Assembly: GCA_021791995.1 (NCBI GenBank)
Contig: JAJYVN010000152.1
Span: 1 to 7,145, forward strand
Reading direction: 5' to 3'
Length of the DNA stretch: 7,145 nucleotides
DNA from: Bacillota bacterium
GTDB taxonomy: Bacteria; Bacillota; Sulfobacillia; RBS10-35; JAJYVN01
The first letter of the stretch is position 1; every line of letters starts with the position of its first letter. Of the stretch, positions 1 through 5,679 are shown in pieces. A program made the translations under genes and the position numbers. The notes under the pieces are model-generated. The model saw nothing but the letters and a program-made list of their open reading frames with translations, did no database searches and was not told the DNA's origin.

Positions 1-2
1 GC

Positions 3-560
3 AAGCAACGAGGCTCACGCAATCGCCGCAAGTCTGCGGCTGGACGAGCCAGGATGCATCGCCGCATCCGCTACCAACGCGCGGACTTCCTACATAAGAC
101 GACCACGGACCTGGCGAAAACCAAGTCGGTTATCGTGGTCGAAGACCTGTCCGTGCACGGCATGCTTTGCAACCAGCATCTTTCCCGGTCGATCGCGGAT
201 GCTGGGTGGGGCGCGTTCCGCCGGATGTTGGAGTATAAGACCATATGGTACGGGTCCGCGTTGGTGATTTCTCCCCGCTTCGATCCTTCAACCAAGACTT
301 GCTCGGTCTGCGGCCACATCAAGACAGAGATGCCGCTTGGGCAGCGGGTTTTCCCGTGTGAGGCGCGTGGGGCAGAGATCGACCGAGACCTGAACGCGGC
401 GCGGAATCTCGCGTCGCTTGTCGCCGGGAGTTCCCTGGAGACGTTAAACGCCTGTGGAGCAGAAGGCTCTGGCCAGGAGAACGGCCTGGTGAAACCGGCT
501 GCTGCGAAGCAGGAACGTTCCAATAGGAAACCGGCAGTAGCCGGAAATAAACGACTATAA
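3..560 (+). CDS. tnpB: TnpB, RNA-guided nuclease of an IS200/IS605/IS607-type element (5' end outside window)
   Basis: This is the C-terminal part of a TnpB protein; the frame is open to the left edge, so the start and the first RuvC aspartate lie outside the window. Visible in order are an Arg-rich helix followed by DFLHK, the strand VIVVEDLSVHGM carrying the RuvC-II glutamate, the block SIADAGWGAFRRMLEYK, a zinc ribbon, and DRDLNAARN with the RuvC-III aspartate. TnpB proteins are transposon-encoded nucleases guided by an RNA from the element's right end. The zinc ribbon is abnormal: CSVC (codons at 300 and 309) is intact, but the second pair reads CEAR (codons 357 and 366), with Arg where the family has Cys; one T-to-C change in TGT would give CGT. 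The tail after the RuvC-III motif is low-complexity and probably overlaps the guide RNA gene. No tnpA is visible beside it, so IS605 and IS607 parentage cannot be separated. The family call is firm; activity is doubtful. Confidence 0.93.
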   Translation, partial: KQRGSRNRRKSAAGRARMHRRIRYQRADFLHKTTTDLAKTKSVIVVEDLSVHGMLCNQHLSRSIADAGWGAFRRMLEYKTIWYGSALVISPRFDPSTKTCSVCGHIKTEMPLGQRVFPCEARGAEIDRDLNAARNLASLVAGSSLETLNACGAEGSGQENGLVKPAAAKQERSNRKPAVAGNKRL

Positions 561-581
561 GAACAGGAACGGTTTCTTGTT
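430..581 (+). ncRNA. Candidate reRNA/omegaRNA overlapping the 3' end of tnpB
   Basis: In TnpB-bearing elements the guide RNA is known to come from the 3' end of tnpB and the right end of the element. Here the last part of the gene holds compact structures in the same strand: CTGCT-GCGA-AGCAG (499-512), a 5-bp stem closed by a GNRA tetraloop; the palindrome GGAACGTTCC (512-521); CCGGC-AGTA-GCCGG (531-544), a 5-bp stem flanked by A-rich sequence; and an 8-bp hairpin just after the stop codon (562-581). The protein encoded over this stretch looks unconstrained, which suits an RNA role. Both boundaries are guesses; the 3' boundary marks the last hairpin, and any guide segment would follow the element's right end, which I cannot place exactly. 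Confidence 0.4.
562..581 (+). other. 8-bp hairpin just past tnpB, possible IS right-end hairpin
   Basis: AACAGGAA, loop CGGT, TTCTTGTT forms an 8-bp stem with one G-U pair, starting one base after the tnpB stop codon. Subterminal imperfect hairpins are typical of IS200/IS605 ends, so this may mark the right end of the element. It could instead be a weak transcription stop or the last stem of the guide RNA; there is no clear T tract after it. Confidence 0.35.
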
Positions 582-741
582 ATGCGCTCGGAAGGGCGGT
601 GCCGCACGGGGCCCCGGCGATCTGGATCGAGGAACGATCGAGCATCGACCGGGTGCCCGCCGTGTCCGTTGGCGACCGAAATGAGAGGTTGGATGGAACA
701 TAGCTCCGAGGCGTCTAGCGAACCAATCGTCGGGAAACCGG

Positions 742-778
742 ACCTCGATCGTTTCGAGGTGGGGCGCGGCCCCGAGGT
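742..778 (+). other. Adjacent strong hairpins with an alternative pairing
   Basis: ACCTCGA (742-748) pairs perfectly with TCGAGGT (754-760) across a 5-base loop. It is followed immediately by GGGGC-GCG-GCCCC (761-773), a 5-bp GC-only stem. The sequence CGAGGT occurs again at 773-778, so ACCTCG could pair with either copy, giving two exclusive folds. This resembles an attenuator or a structured leader, but it lies about 370 bases before the nrdD start and no transcript is known to cover it. It could equally be a relic of an element end. Confidence 0.35.
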
Positions 779-1050
779 TCTTGTGCGCCGTGATCGATCC
801 ATCCCACTGCGCTGCCGGCAACCGGAGACAGGCGTGCGGAAACGAAGTGCGTGCGCTCAGGGTTTGTTGTCGAAACCTCGCGGAGTCACAGGCCGCCCTA
901 AACCCTTGATCTCCTTCGGCAAGCCAGCGAGACAAACGTGCGCATTGACTTACGGACAACGGTGCTTGATGCGTCAGGAGAACTCGTACGGGACGAGGGT
1001 CGCCATCGAAGCAAGCGATCATGAAGGCACGCGCTTGCCACTCCACGCCG

Positions 1051-1076
1051 GTCCATTTGGCCCGTCCATTTGGCCC
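1051..1076 (+). repeat. Perfect 13-bp tandem repeat upstream of nrdD
   Basis: GTCCATTTGGCCC occurs twice head to tail (1051-1063 and 1064-1076) with no mismatch. It lies about 40 to 60 bases upstream of the likely nrdD -10 element, where an activator or repressor could bind. The second copy runs into TTGGCCCAA (1070-1078), a short palindrome. The core ATTTGGCC also appears inverted, as GGCCAAAT (4061-4068), just upstream of the nadB -35. A binding-site role is inferred from position alone; replication slippage is the alternative. Confidence 0.55.
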
Positions 1077-1107
1077 AATCCACATCTTGCATCCGCATTG
1101 GGATATG

Positions 1108-1123
1108 ACATGCTATATGCTGT
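1108..1123 (+). promoter_or_regulatory. Likely nrdD promoter (extended -10) within an NrdR-like palindrome
   Basis: TGCTATATG (1111-1119) fits an extended -10 (TG, one base, then TATA with two mismatched ends); no good -35 lies 17 bases upstream. Transcription would start near 1126, giving a leader of about 23 bases that just contains the ribosome site. The same bases form the imperfect palindrome ACATGCTATATGCTGT, with outer ACA/TGT and central TATA arms. Known NrdR boxes are 16-bp palindromes with a TATA-like centre placed over promoters of ribonucleotide reductase genes, usually in pairs; this matches the general form but only about 11 of 16 consensus positions as I recall them, and I see no clear second box. 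Confidence 0.35.
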
Positions 1124-1130
1124 ATCTGAA

Positions 1131-1139
1131 AGGGAGGTG
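1131..1139 (+). promoter_or_regulatory. Ribosome binding site that fixes the nrdD start
   Basis: AGGGAGGTG is a strong Shine-Dalgarno sequence. It lies 9 bases before GTG at 1149 and is the only good site near the beginning of the recognisable NrdD sequence. This rules against the far-upstream ATG at 582 and the ATG at 1110, which lies before the site. Confidence 0.8.
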
Positions 1140-1148
1140 CGTCGAACG

Positions 1149-3230
1149 GTGGGAGCTCCACAGGTCCGCAAGCGGGATGGTACGGTGGTGCCCTGGAATT
1201 CGGAACGTGTTCGCTCGGCGGTGACTAGGGCTTTTCGAGCGGAGTTGCATCAACCAGACCCGGAGCCTCTGTCGGTGGAGATCGAAGACCGCATCGAGCG
1301 GGTGACGGCCGCCGTCAGCAATCGGCAGAACGGGCGTACGCAGGTTGACATCGAAGAGATTCAGGATGACGTGGAGAACGCTTTGCTGGATCTTGGGGAG
1401 CGTGCGGTGGGCCGGCGGTATATGATCTACCGAGAGGCGCATGCGGCGCAGCGTAACCTCGTGCACGACTATTTGGCGCAGCACGACTGGCGGGTGCAGG
1501 AGAACTCGAACATGGGGTTCAGCCTGCAGGGGCTGCACAATTATGTGACCTCAGCGATTTCCCAGGAGTACTGGCTCGGACGGATCTACCCTCCGCACAT
1601 CGCGGAGGCGCACCTCTCAGGAGACCTGCATATCCACGATGCGGGTATGCTCAGCCCATACTGCGTGGGCTGGGACTTGGAGGACTTCCTGCGCCGGGGT
1701 GTCGTGCCTATTCCAGGCAAGATCGCGGCGCAGCCGCCAAGGCACTTTCGCTCGGCGTTAGGGCAGTTGGTGAACCTCCTGTATACGCTGCAGGGGGAGG
1801 CGGCCGGGGCTCAAGCGGTCTCGAGCCTCGACACCCTGCTTGCGCCGTTCATCCGTAAGGATGGGCTCAGTTATGCTGCCGTCCGCCAGGCCCTGCAGGA
1901 GTTCATCTTTAACCTGAATGTACCGACGCGGGTCGGTTTCCAGGCCCCCTTCACAAACATCACCCTGGATGTGCGCTGTCCCGCGATCTACCGAGACAAG
2001 GCCGTCGTCATGGGCGGTACGCTACTGGACGAGACGTATGGCGACTTTCAGAACGAGATGGACGTCTTCAACCTGGCACTCTGCGATGTCTACAGTGCAG
2101 GGGACGGTGCGGGGCGGGGATTCACCTTTCCGATACCGACTTACAACGTCACGGCTGACTTCCCCTGGGCCTCGGAGGTGGGACAGGCGATCTGTGCCAT
2201 GACGGCCAAGTACGGAACCCCATACTTCGCCAATTTTGTGTCGAGCGATATGCACCCGGATGATGTGCGCAGCATGTGCTGCCGGTTGCGGCTCGATACC
2301 CGTGCCATCCGCCGACGGGGAGGAGGCCTGTTTGGTGCCAATCCGCTCACCGGATCCCTGGGGGTGGTGACCATTAACCTGCCCCGCCTCGGTTTTCTCA
2401 GCCAGGATGAGGACGAGTTCTTCCGGCGCTTGCGCAGCTTGATGGACCTGGCGAAGGATAGCCTCGTGATCAAACGCGACACGGTAGAGGATTTCACTCG
2501 TCAGGGCCTTTACCCCTATGCCCGGGAGTATCTTGAAGCGGTTGCTGCCCAGAGCGGCCGGTACTGGAATAACCACTTCGACACCATTGGGCTGGTTGGG
2601 GCCAATGAAGCGGCACTGAACCTCTTCGGAGAAGACATTGCCTCCGAGCGGGGTCGAGCGTTTGCCGAGCGTGCGCTGAACTTCATGGCGGGCGTGCTCG
2701 CCCACTACCAGGAGGAACTGGGCCAACTCTTTAATCTAGAGGCCACTCCAGCCGAGGGTGTGTCGTATCGCCTCGCGGGCCTGGATCGTAAGCACTATCC
2801 CGGCATCATCCAGGCGGGTACCCCAGACGGGGAAACCTACTATACCAACAGCACGCATCTGCCCGTTGGATACACCGACGACCTCTTTCGGGTGTTGGAG
2901 CATCAGGAGAGCCTGCAGGCGACCTACACGGGCGGCACGGTGGTCCACCTGTTTTTGGGGGAGCGGGTGCATGATGCGCGTGCGGTGGGCGAGTTGATCT
3001 CGACCGTGTCCAGCCGCTACCGCATCCCGTACATCACGCTGACCCCCACCTTCTCCGTCTGTCCCTCCCACGGGTATCTCGATGGCGAGCGATGGGAGTG
3101 CCCGTACTGTGGTGCCACGACGGAGGTCTGGAGCCGTGTGGTCGGCTACTACCGCCCGGTGCAGTCGTGGAACCGCGGCAAGCGCCAGGAGTTCCGCGAT
3201 CGGCTCGAATATGCCTTGCCGGTGGTGTGA
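1149..3230 (+). CDS. nrdD: Anaerobic (class III) ribonucleoside-triphosphate reductase NrdD
   Basis: NrdD reduces ribonucleoside triphosphates to deoxyribonucleotides without oxygen, using a glycyl radical installed by NrdG. With GTG 1149 as start the protein has 693 residues. Residues about 5-100 are an ATP-cone, the allosteric nucleotide domain, beginning QVRKRDGTVVPWN. The catalytic barrel follows, with ENSNMGFSLQGLHNY, then DDVRSMCCRLRLD (Cys377/Cys378, the likely thiyl-radical site) and RRRGGGLFGANPLTG. Near the C-terminus a zinc site is formed by Cys638, Cys651 and Cys654, with HGY after the first Cys. The motif RVVGYYRPVQSWNRGK carries the radical glycine, Gly666. All expected parts are present and the length is normal. 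The form resembles Thermotoga/Firmicutes enzymes more than the E. coli one. nrdG follows after 31 bases, presumably on the same transcript. The start rests on the strong ribosome site; an upstream in-frame extension is not credible as protein. Confidence 0.97.
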   Translation: MGAPQVRKRDGTVVPWNSERVRSAVTRAFRAELHQPDPEPLSVEIEDRIERVTAAVSNRQNGRTQVDIEEIQDDVENALLDLGERAVGRRYMIYREAHAAQRNLVHDYLAQHDWRVQENSNMGFSLQGLHNYVTSAISQEYWLGRIYPPHIAEAHLSGDLHIHDAGMLSPYCVGWDLEDFLRRGVVPIPGKIAAQPPRHFRSALGQLVNLLYTLQGEAAGAQAVSSLDTLLAPFIRKDGLSYAAVRQALQEFIFNLNVPTRVGFQAPFTNITLDVRCPAIYRDKAVVMGGTLLDETYGDFQNEMDVFNLALCDVYSAGDGAGRGFTFPIPTYNVTADFPWASEVGQAICAMTAKYGTPYFANFVSSDMHPDDVRSMCCRLRLDTRAIRRRGGGLFGANPLTGSLGVVTINLPRLGFLSQDEDEFFRRLRSLMDLAKDSLVIKRDTVEDFTRQGLYPYAREYLEAVAAQSGRYWNNHFDTIGLVGANEAALNLFGEDIASERGRAFAERALNFMAGVLAHYQEELGQLFNLEATPAEGVSYRLAGLDRKHYPGIIQAGTPDGETYYTNSTHLPVGYTDDLFRVLEHQESLQATYTGGTVVHLFLGERVHDARAVGELISTVSSRYRIPYITLTPTFSVCPSHGYLDGERWECPYCGATTEVWSRVVGYYRPVQSWNRGKRQEFRDRLEYALPVV

Positions 3231-3245
3231 TGGGATGGCGGCCGC

Positions 3246-3253
3246 AGGGGAAG
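3246..3253 (+). promoter_or_regulatory. Ribosome binding site that fixes the nrdG start
   Basis: AGGGGAAG lies 8 bases before ATG 3262. The alternative ATG at 3235 has only a weak GG-rich stretch in front of it, and it would add nine residues (MAAAGEVPP) that precede the normal family start. Confidence 0.65.
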
Positions 3254-3261
3254 TTCCACCG

Positions 3262-3957
3262 ATGACGTTTGCGGGGTTGGTCCCGGTCTCCTTGGTTGAC
3301 TTTCCTGGGCATGTGGCGACAACCCTCTTCACGCAGGGCTGCAACCTGCGCTGTGGTTGGTGCCACAACCCCCTGCTCGTGGAGGGGCCGCCCGCAGAGC
3401 GGCCCCTCTCCGCCGCCGATGCGCTCGCCTTTGTTCTGCGGCGGAAGCGATTGGTGCAGCACATTTGCGTCACCGGGGGCGAGCCCACCCTACACCGTGG
3501 ACTGATCCCCTTTTTGCAGGAACTTCGGGAGCATGGCTTCCACGTGAAGCTCGATACCAACGGGGGTCGGCCGGACGTCGTGGCCGAGGTGTTGCGCCAG
3601 GGGTTGGTCGATTGCATGGCCATGGACCTGAAGACCACCTGGGCTCGATATGCCGAGCTCGGGGCCAAGTGGTCGGTGCCCTTTGCCCAAACGGTGGAAT
3701 GCATCCGTTCCGAGGCATCCGATTATGAGTTTCGCACCACGGTGGTGCCTGGACTTGTCGGTGCGGAGGAGATCCTTGAAATCGGAGATTCGATCCGTGG
3801 GGCTAGGCGGTATGCCCTGCAGCAGTTCTCGACGGCAACGCGGATGCTGGACCCCGTCTGGACTTCCGTCGAGCCGTATCCGCCCGAACGGCTCCGCGCC
3901 TGGGCACAGGCTATGGACGGGTGGTTCCAGGAGCCGGTGCAGGTCCGAAACGTGTGA
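3262..3957 (+). CDS. nrdG: Radical-SAM activating enzyme of anaerobic ribonucleotide reductase (NrdG)
   Basis: This enzyme uses S-adenosylmethionine and a [4Fe-4S] cluster to abstract a hydrogen from the C-terminal glycine of NrdD. It has 231 residues from ATG 3262. The N-terminus MTFAGLVPVSLVDFPG is typical of this family. The cluster motif CNLRCGWC (C-x3-C-x2-C, Cys27, Cys31, Cys34) follows FTQG, and GGEPTL at 72-77 is the SAM-binding strand. A later DTNG and a basic strand MAMDLK continue the partial barrel. At 231 residues it is the longer type of NrdG found with Thermotoga/Firmicutes-like NrdD, not the roughly 155-residue E. coli type; related pyruvate-formate-lyase activators share the fold, but the adjacent nrdD settles the role. 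The gene lies 31 bases after nrdD with its own ribosome site, probably in one operon. Confidence 0.93.
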   Translation: MTFAGLVPVSLVDFPGHVATTLFTQGCNLRCGWCHNPLLVEGPPAERPLSAADALAFVLRRKRLVQHICVTGGEPTLHRGLIPFLQELREHGFHVKLDTNGGRPDVVAEVLRQGLVDCMAMDLKTTWARYAELGAKWSVPFAQTVECIRSEASDYEFRTTVVPGLVGAEEILEIGDSIRGARRYALQQFSTATRMLDPVWTSVEPYPPERLRAWAQAMDGWFQEPVQVRNV

Positions 3958-3967
3958 TCGGATGATG
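3954..3967 (+). repeat. 14-bp sequence shared with the right-end IS607 leader
   Basis: GTGATCGGATGATG overlaps the nrdG stop codon and recurs exactly at 7105-7118, where it contains the proposed -10 of the second IS607-type end. No -35 accompanies this copy. It may be coincidence; a 14-base match in a window this size is uncommon but not decisive. Confidence 0.3.
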
Positions 3968-4016
3968 CAGAATGTCTCGAGATTGGGGCGGATCCCCCTC
4001 CGTTGGTCGAGTTTCC

Positions 4017-4039
4017 GGACGAGGCGGGGCCTTTCGTCC
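4017..4039 (+). other. Bulged hairpin between nrdG and nadB, possible weak terminator
   Basis: GGACGA pairs with TCGTCC, and inside it GGC pairs with GCC around a GGG loop, leaving a TT bulge on the 3' side. It lies about 60 bases after the nrdG stop and before the nadB promoter, where a terminator would be expected. There is no following T tract, so it is not a standard Rho-independent terminator. The remaining bases of the 191-base gap show only a small GGGG/CCCC hairpin (3985-3997) and the nadB promoter. Confidence 0.3.
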
Positions 4040-4072
4040 GTTCAACGACACTCAGGTCTTGGCCAAATTTTG

Positions 4073-4101
4073 TTGTTCTCTGCTCGGTACGGTGCTAGTA
4101 T
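4073..4101 (+). promoter_or_regulatory. Promoter for nadB-nadC (extended -10, sigma-A type)
   Basis: TTGTTC (4073-4078) and TAGTAT (4096-4101) are spaced by 17 bases, and TG at 4093-4094 makes an extended -10. Transcription would start near 4108, leaving a leader of about 41 bases. This is the best promoter in the window and implies that nadBC can be transcribed independently of nrdDG. The palindrome TTGGCCAA (4059-4066), part of GGCCAAAT, lies just upstream of the -35 and could bind a regulator; no match to the known NAD regulators NiaR or NrtR could be shown by eye. Confidence 0.6.
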
Positions 4102-4135
4102 CGGGCGTAACAAGCTCCGGGAGAGGGCGTCCTAC

Positions 4136-4142
4136 GGCGGAA
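4136..4142 (+). promoter_or_regulatory. Ribosome binding site of nadB
   Basis: GGCGGAA is a modest Shine-Dalgarno sequence 6 bases before GTG 4149 and 12 bases before the in-frame ATG 4155. The spacing favours GTG, but both starts encode a plausible N-terminus two residues apart. Confidence 0.45.
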
Positions 4143-4148
4143 CGCAAC

Positions 4149-5675
4149 GTGTCGATGAGTCTGCCGGACCATTCGAATGGTCTCGACGCCGATTTTCTGG
4201 TGATTGGCAGTGGCCTCGCCGGGCTCTATGCCTCTCTGCAGGCATCTCGCCATGGGAGCGTCATCCTGATCACCAAGGCACAGCTTGAGATGAGCAACTC
4301 CTCTTGGGCGCAGGGCGGGATTGCAGCTGCCCTCGATCCGGAGGACAATCCGACTCTGCATGAGGAGGATACCCTCCAAGCGGGTCGCGGGCTCTGTCGC
4401 CTGTCGGCGGTGGAGATCCTGGCCGAGGAGGGGCCCATCCGCGTCCATGACCTCTTGAAGCGGGGGGTTCCCTTTGACCGTGGACCGGATGGGACTCCGG
4501 ACCTCGGTCTGGAGGGTGGTCACCAGCGTCGGCGGATCCTTCACGCCAACGGTGGTGCAACCGGGCAGGCCGTGGTGCAGGCGCTCGTGCCCTATGTGCA
4601 GGCAAACCCCGCGATTGTGATCTGGGAGGGCGCGCGCGCGGTGTCCCTGTTGACGGCTGACGCGCGGTGTGGGGGGGCCATCATCGAGCGTGGCGGTGCT
4701 CTTCACGCGTTGCGTGCGCGCGCGACGATCCTGGCTACCGGTGGTGCGTGCGGGTTATACACTCCCACGACCAACCCCGGTACGGCAACCGGGGATGGCA
4801 TCGCCTTAGCCTACAGCGCGGGGGCGGCCGTTGCGGACATGGAGTTCGTGCAGTTCCATCCCACAGCCTTCGCCATGGGCCATCCGGCCTTCCTTCTCAG
4901 CGAAGCGCTCCGGGGGGAGGGGGCCGAACTCTGGAATGCCAACGAAGAGCGCTTCATGTCGCGGTATGACCCCAAGGGAGAGCTTGCGCCGCGGGACGTG
5001 GTGGCAAGGGCGGTCGCCCATGAAATGGAGTCGACGGGCAAGGACCATGTCTTCCTTCGGCTGGAGCACCTCTCTTCCCATGCCCGGGAGCAGTTTGCCA
5101 CGCTCTTCGCGGGGCTGCGCAGTAAGGGATTCGACCCACTGTCCCACCCGGTCCCTGTGGCCCCCGCTGCGCACTTTCTGATGGGAGGGGTTGCGGTGGA
5201 CCTGGAGGGGCGGACATCCCTGCCGGGTTTGTATGCTTGTGGGGAGGTGTCCTGCACAGGGGTCCACGGGGCCAATCGCTTAGCCTCCAACTCGCTGTTG
5301 GAGTGCCTGGTCTTTGGCTACCGCGCGGCGGAAGCCGCGAAGGACGAAGGGGATCCACCAAGGGATGCACGTCCCGCGAGCATGTTCGGTCCCGCGCTGT
5401 CTCCTGCCCTCCGCCGGGAATTGGGACAACGTCTCTTCCACGACGCGGGGATTGAGCGGTCCATGGAGGGACTCGTGCACCTTCGGGATTGGCTTACGGC
5501 CTTGCCCCCCTCTCCCGAGGGGCTGGTGGCGGATCGGATTGTGGCAGGGGCCCTTGCGCGGGAGGAGAGCCGCGGCTCGCAGTATCGGAGCGACTTCCCT
5601 GCGGAGAACCCGCGGTTTCTCGGTCATTTCGTGCAGCAGAGGGGCAGACCAACGGACCTCGTGCGTTGGGAGTGA
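4149..5675 (+). CDS. nadB: L-aspartate oxidase NadB
   Basis: NadB is a flavoprotein that oxidises L-aspartate to iminoaspartate, the first step of de novo NAD synthesis; fumarate can replace oxygen as electron acceptor in known enzymes, which suits anaerobic life. From GTG 4149 it has 508 residues. The FAD-binding motif VIGSGLAGLYA (Gly20-Gly25) is followed by SSWAQGGIAAA, ATGGACGLYTPTTNPGTATGDG, the active-site region FVQFHPTA (His237), LAPRDVVARA (Arg282), HFLMGGVAVD (His342) and GANRLASNSLLECLVFG near the FAD site. It ends with a short helical domain and SRGSQYRSDFP, a typical family tail. It is somewhat shorter than E. coli NadB (540), mainly in the C-terminal domain, but all core motifs are present. 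The related succinate dehydrogenase and fumarate reductase flavoproteins are excluded by these motifs and the adjacent nadC. Sequence upstream of 4149 in the same frame overlaps the promoter and is not protein-like. Confidence 0.96.
   Translation: MSMSLPDHSNGLDADFLVIGSGLAGLYASLQASRHGSVILITKAQLEMSNSSWAQGGIAAALDPEDNPTLHEEDTLQAGRGLCRLSAVEILAEEGPIRVHDLLKRGVPFDRGPDGTPDLGLEGGHQRRRILHANGGATGQAVVQALVPYVQANPAIVIWEGARAVSLLTADARCGGAIIERGGALHALRARATILATGGACGLYTPTTNPGTATGDGIALAYSAGAAVADMEFVQFHPTAFAMGHPAFLLSEALRGEGAELWNANEERFMSRYDPKGELAPRDVVARAVAHEMESTGKDHVFLRLEHLSSHAREQFATLFAGLRSKGFDPLSHPVPVAPAAHFLMGGVAVDLEGRTSLPGLYACGEVSCTGVHGANRLASNSLLECLVFGYRAAEAAKDEGDPPRDARPASMFGPALSPALRRELGQRLFHDAGIERSMEGLVHLRDWLTALPPSPEGLVADRIVAGALAREESRGSQYRSDFPAENPRFLGHFVQQRGRPTDLVRWE
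5668..5672 (+). promoter_or_regulatory. Ribosome binding site of nadC inside the nadB end
   Basis: GGGAG lies over the last codons of nadB, 7 bases before GTG 5680. It fixes the nadC start and makes translation coupling of nadB and nadC likely. Confidence 0.65.
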
Positions 5676-5679
5676 TGGT

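Larger units (their letters stand above)
582..1148. other. Long gene-free region between tnpB and nrdD
   Basis: I recognise no gene in these 567 bases. The nrdD frame happens to stay open back to 582, but the translation before 1149 is Arg/Pro/Ser-rich and unlike any NrdD, and it lacks a ribosome site. The reverse-strand open frames look like noise. Two short + strand fragments read somewhat more like protein: a run from 551 to a stop at 701-703 (containing HGAPAIWIEERSSIDRVPAV) and one ending at about 1020 (containing RIDLRTTVLDASGELVRDE). Both lack a convincing start and may be chance or relics of a gene broken by insertion. The region also holds hairpins (742-773 and 861-877), a 13-bp tandem repeat (1051-1076) and the nrdD promoter area. 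Confidence 0.6.

Noticed and set aside
555..1085. Open frame of 176 codons on the - strand.
   Set aside because: Arg/Pro-rich with no recognisable motif and opposite to all genes; typical of GC-rich shadow frames.
582..1148. The nrdD reading frame stays open upstream to an ATG at 582, which would add 189 residues.
   Set aside because: The extra sequence is unlike NrdD, has no ribosome site, and covers the promoter area. The ATP-cone starts right after GTG 1149, which has a strong site.
582..1148. A riboswitch (for example cobalamin) upstream of nrdD.
   Set aside because: I could not find the conserved boxes of a known class; only generic hairpins are present.
2022..3704. Long - strand frames opposite nrdD and nrdG.
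   Set aside because: They lie antisense to well-supported genes and their translations show no family motifs.
3650..4288. Open + strand frame of 212 codons spanning the nrdG end and nadB start.
   Set aside because: It overlaps two firm genes and the nadB promoter; the composition is Ser/Arg-rich without motifs.
5314..5679. Upstream extension of the nadC frame into nadB.
   Set aside because: It is the shifted translation of nadB; GTG 5680 has a good ribosome site and gives the usual NadC length.
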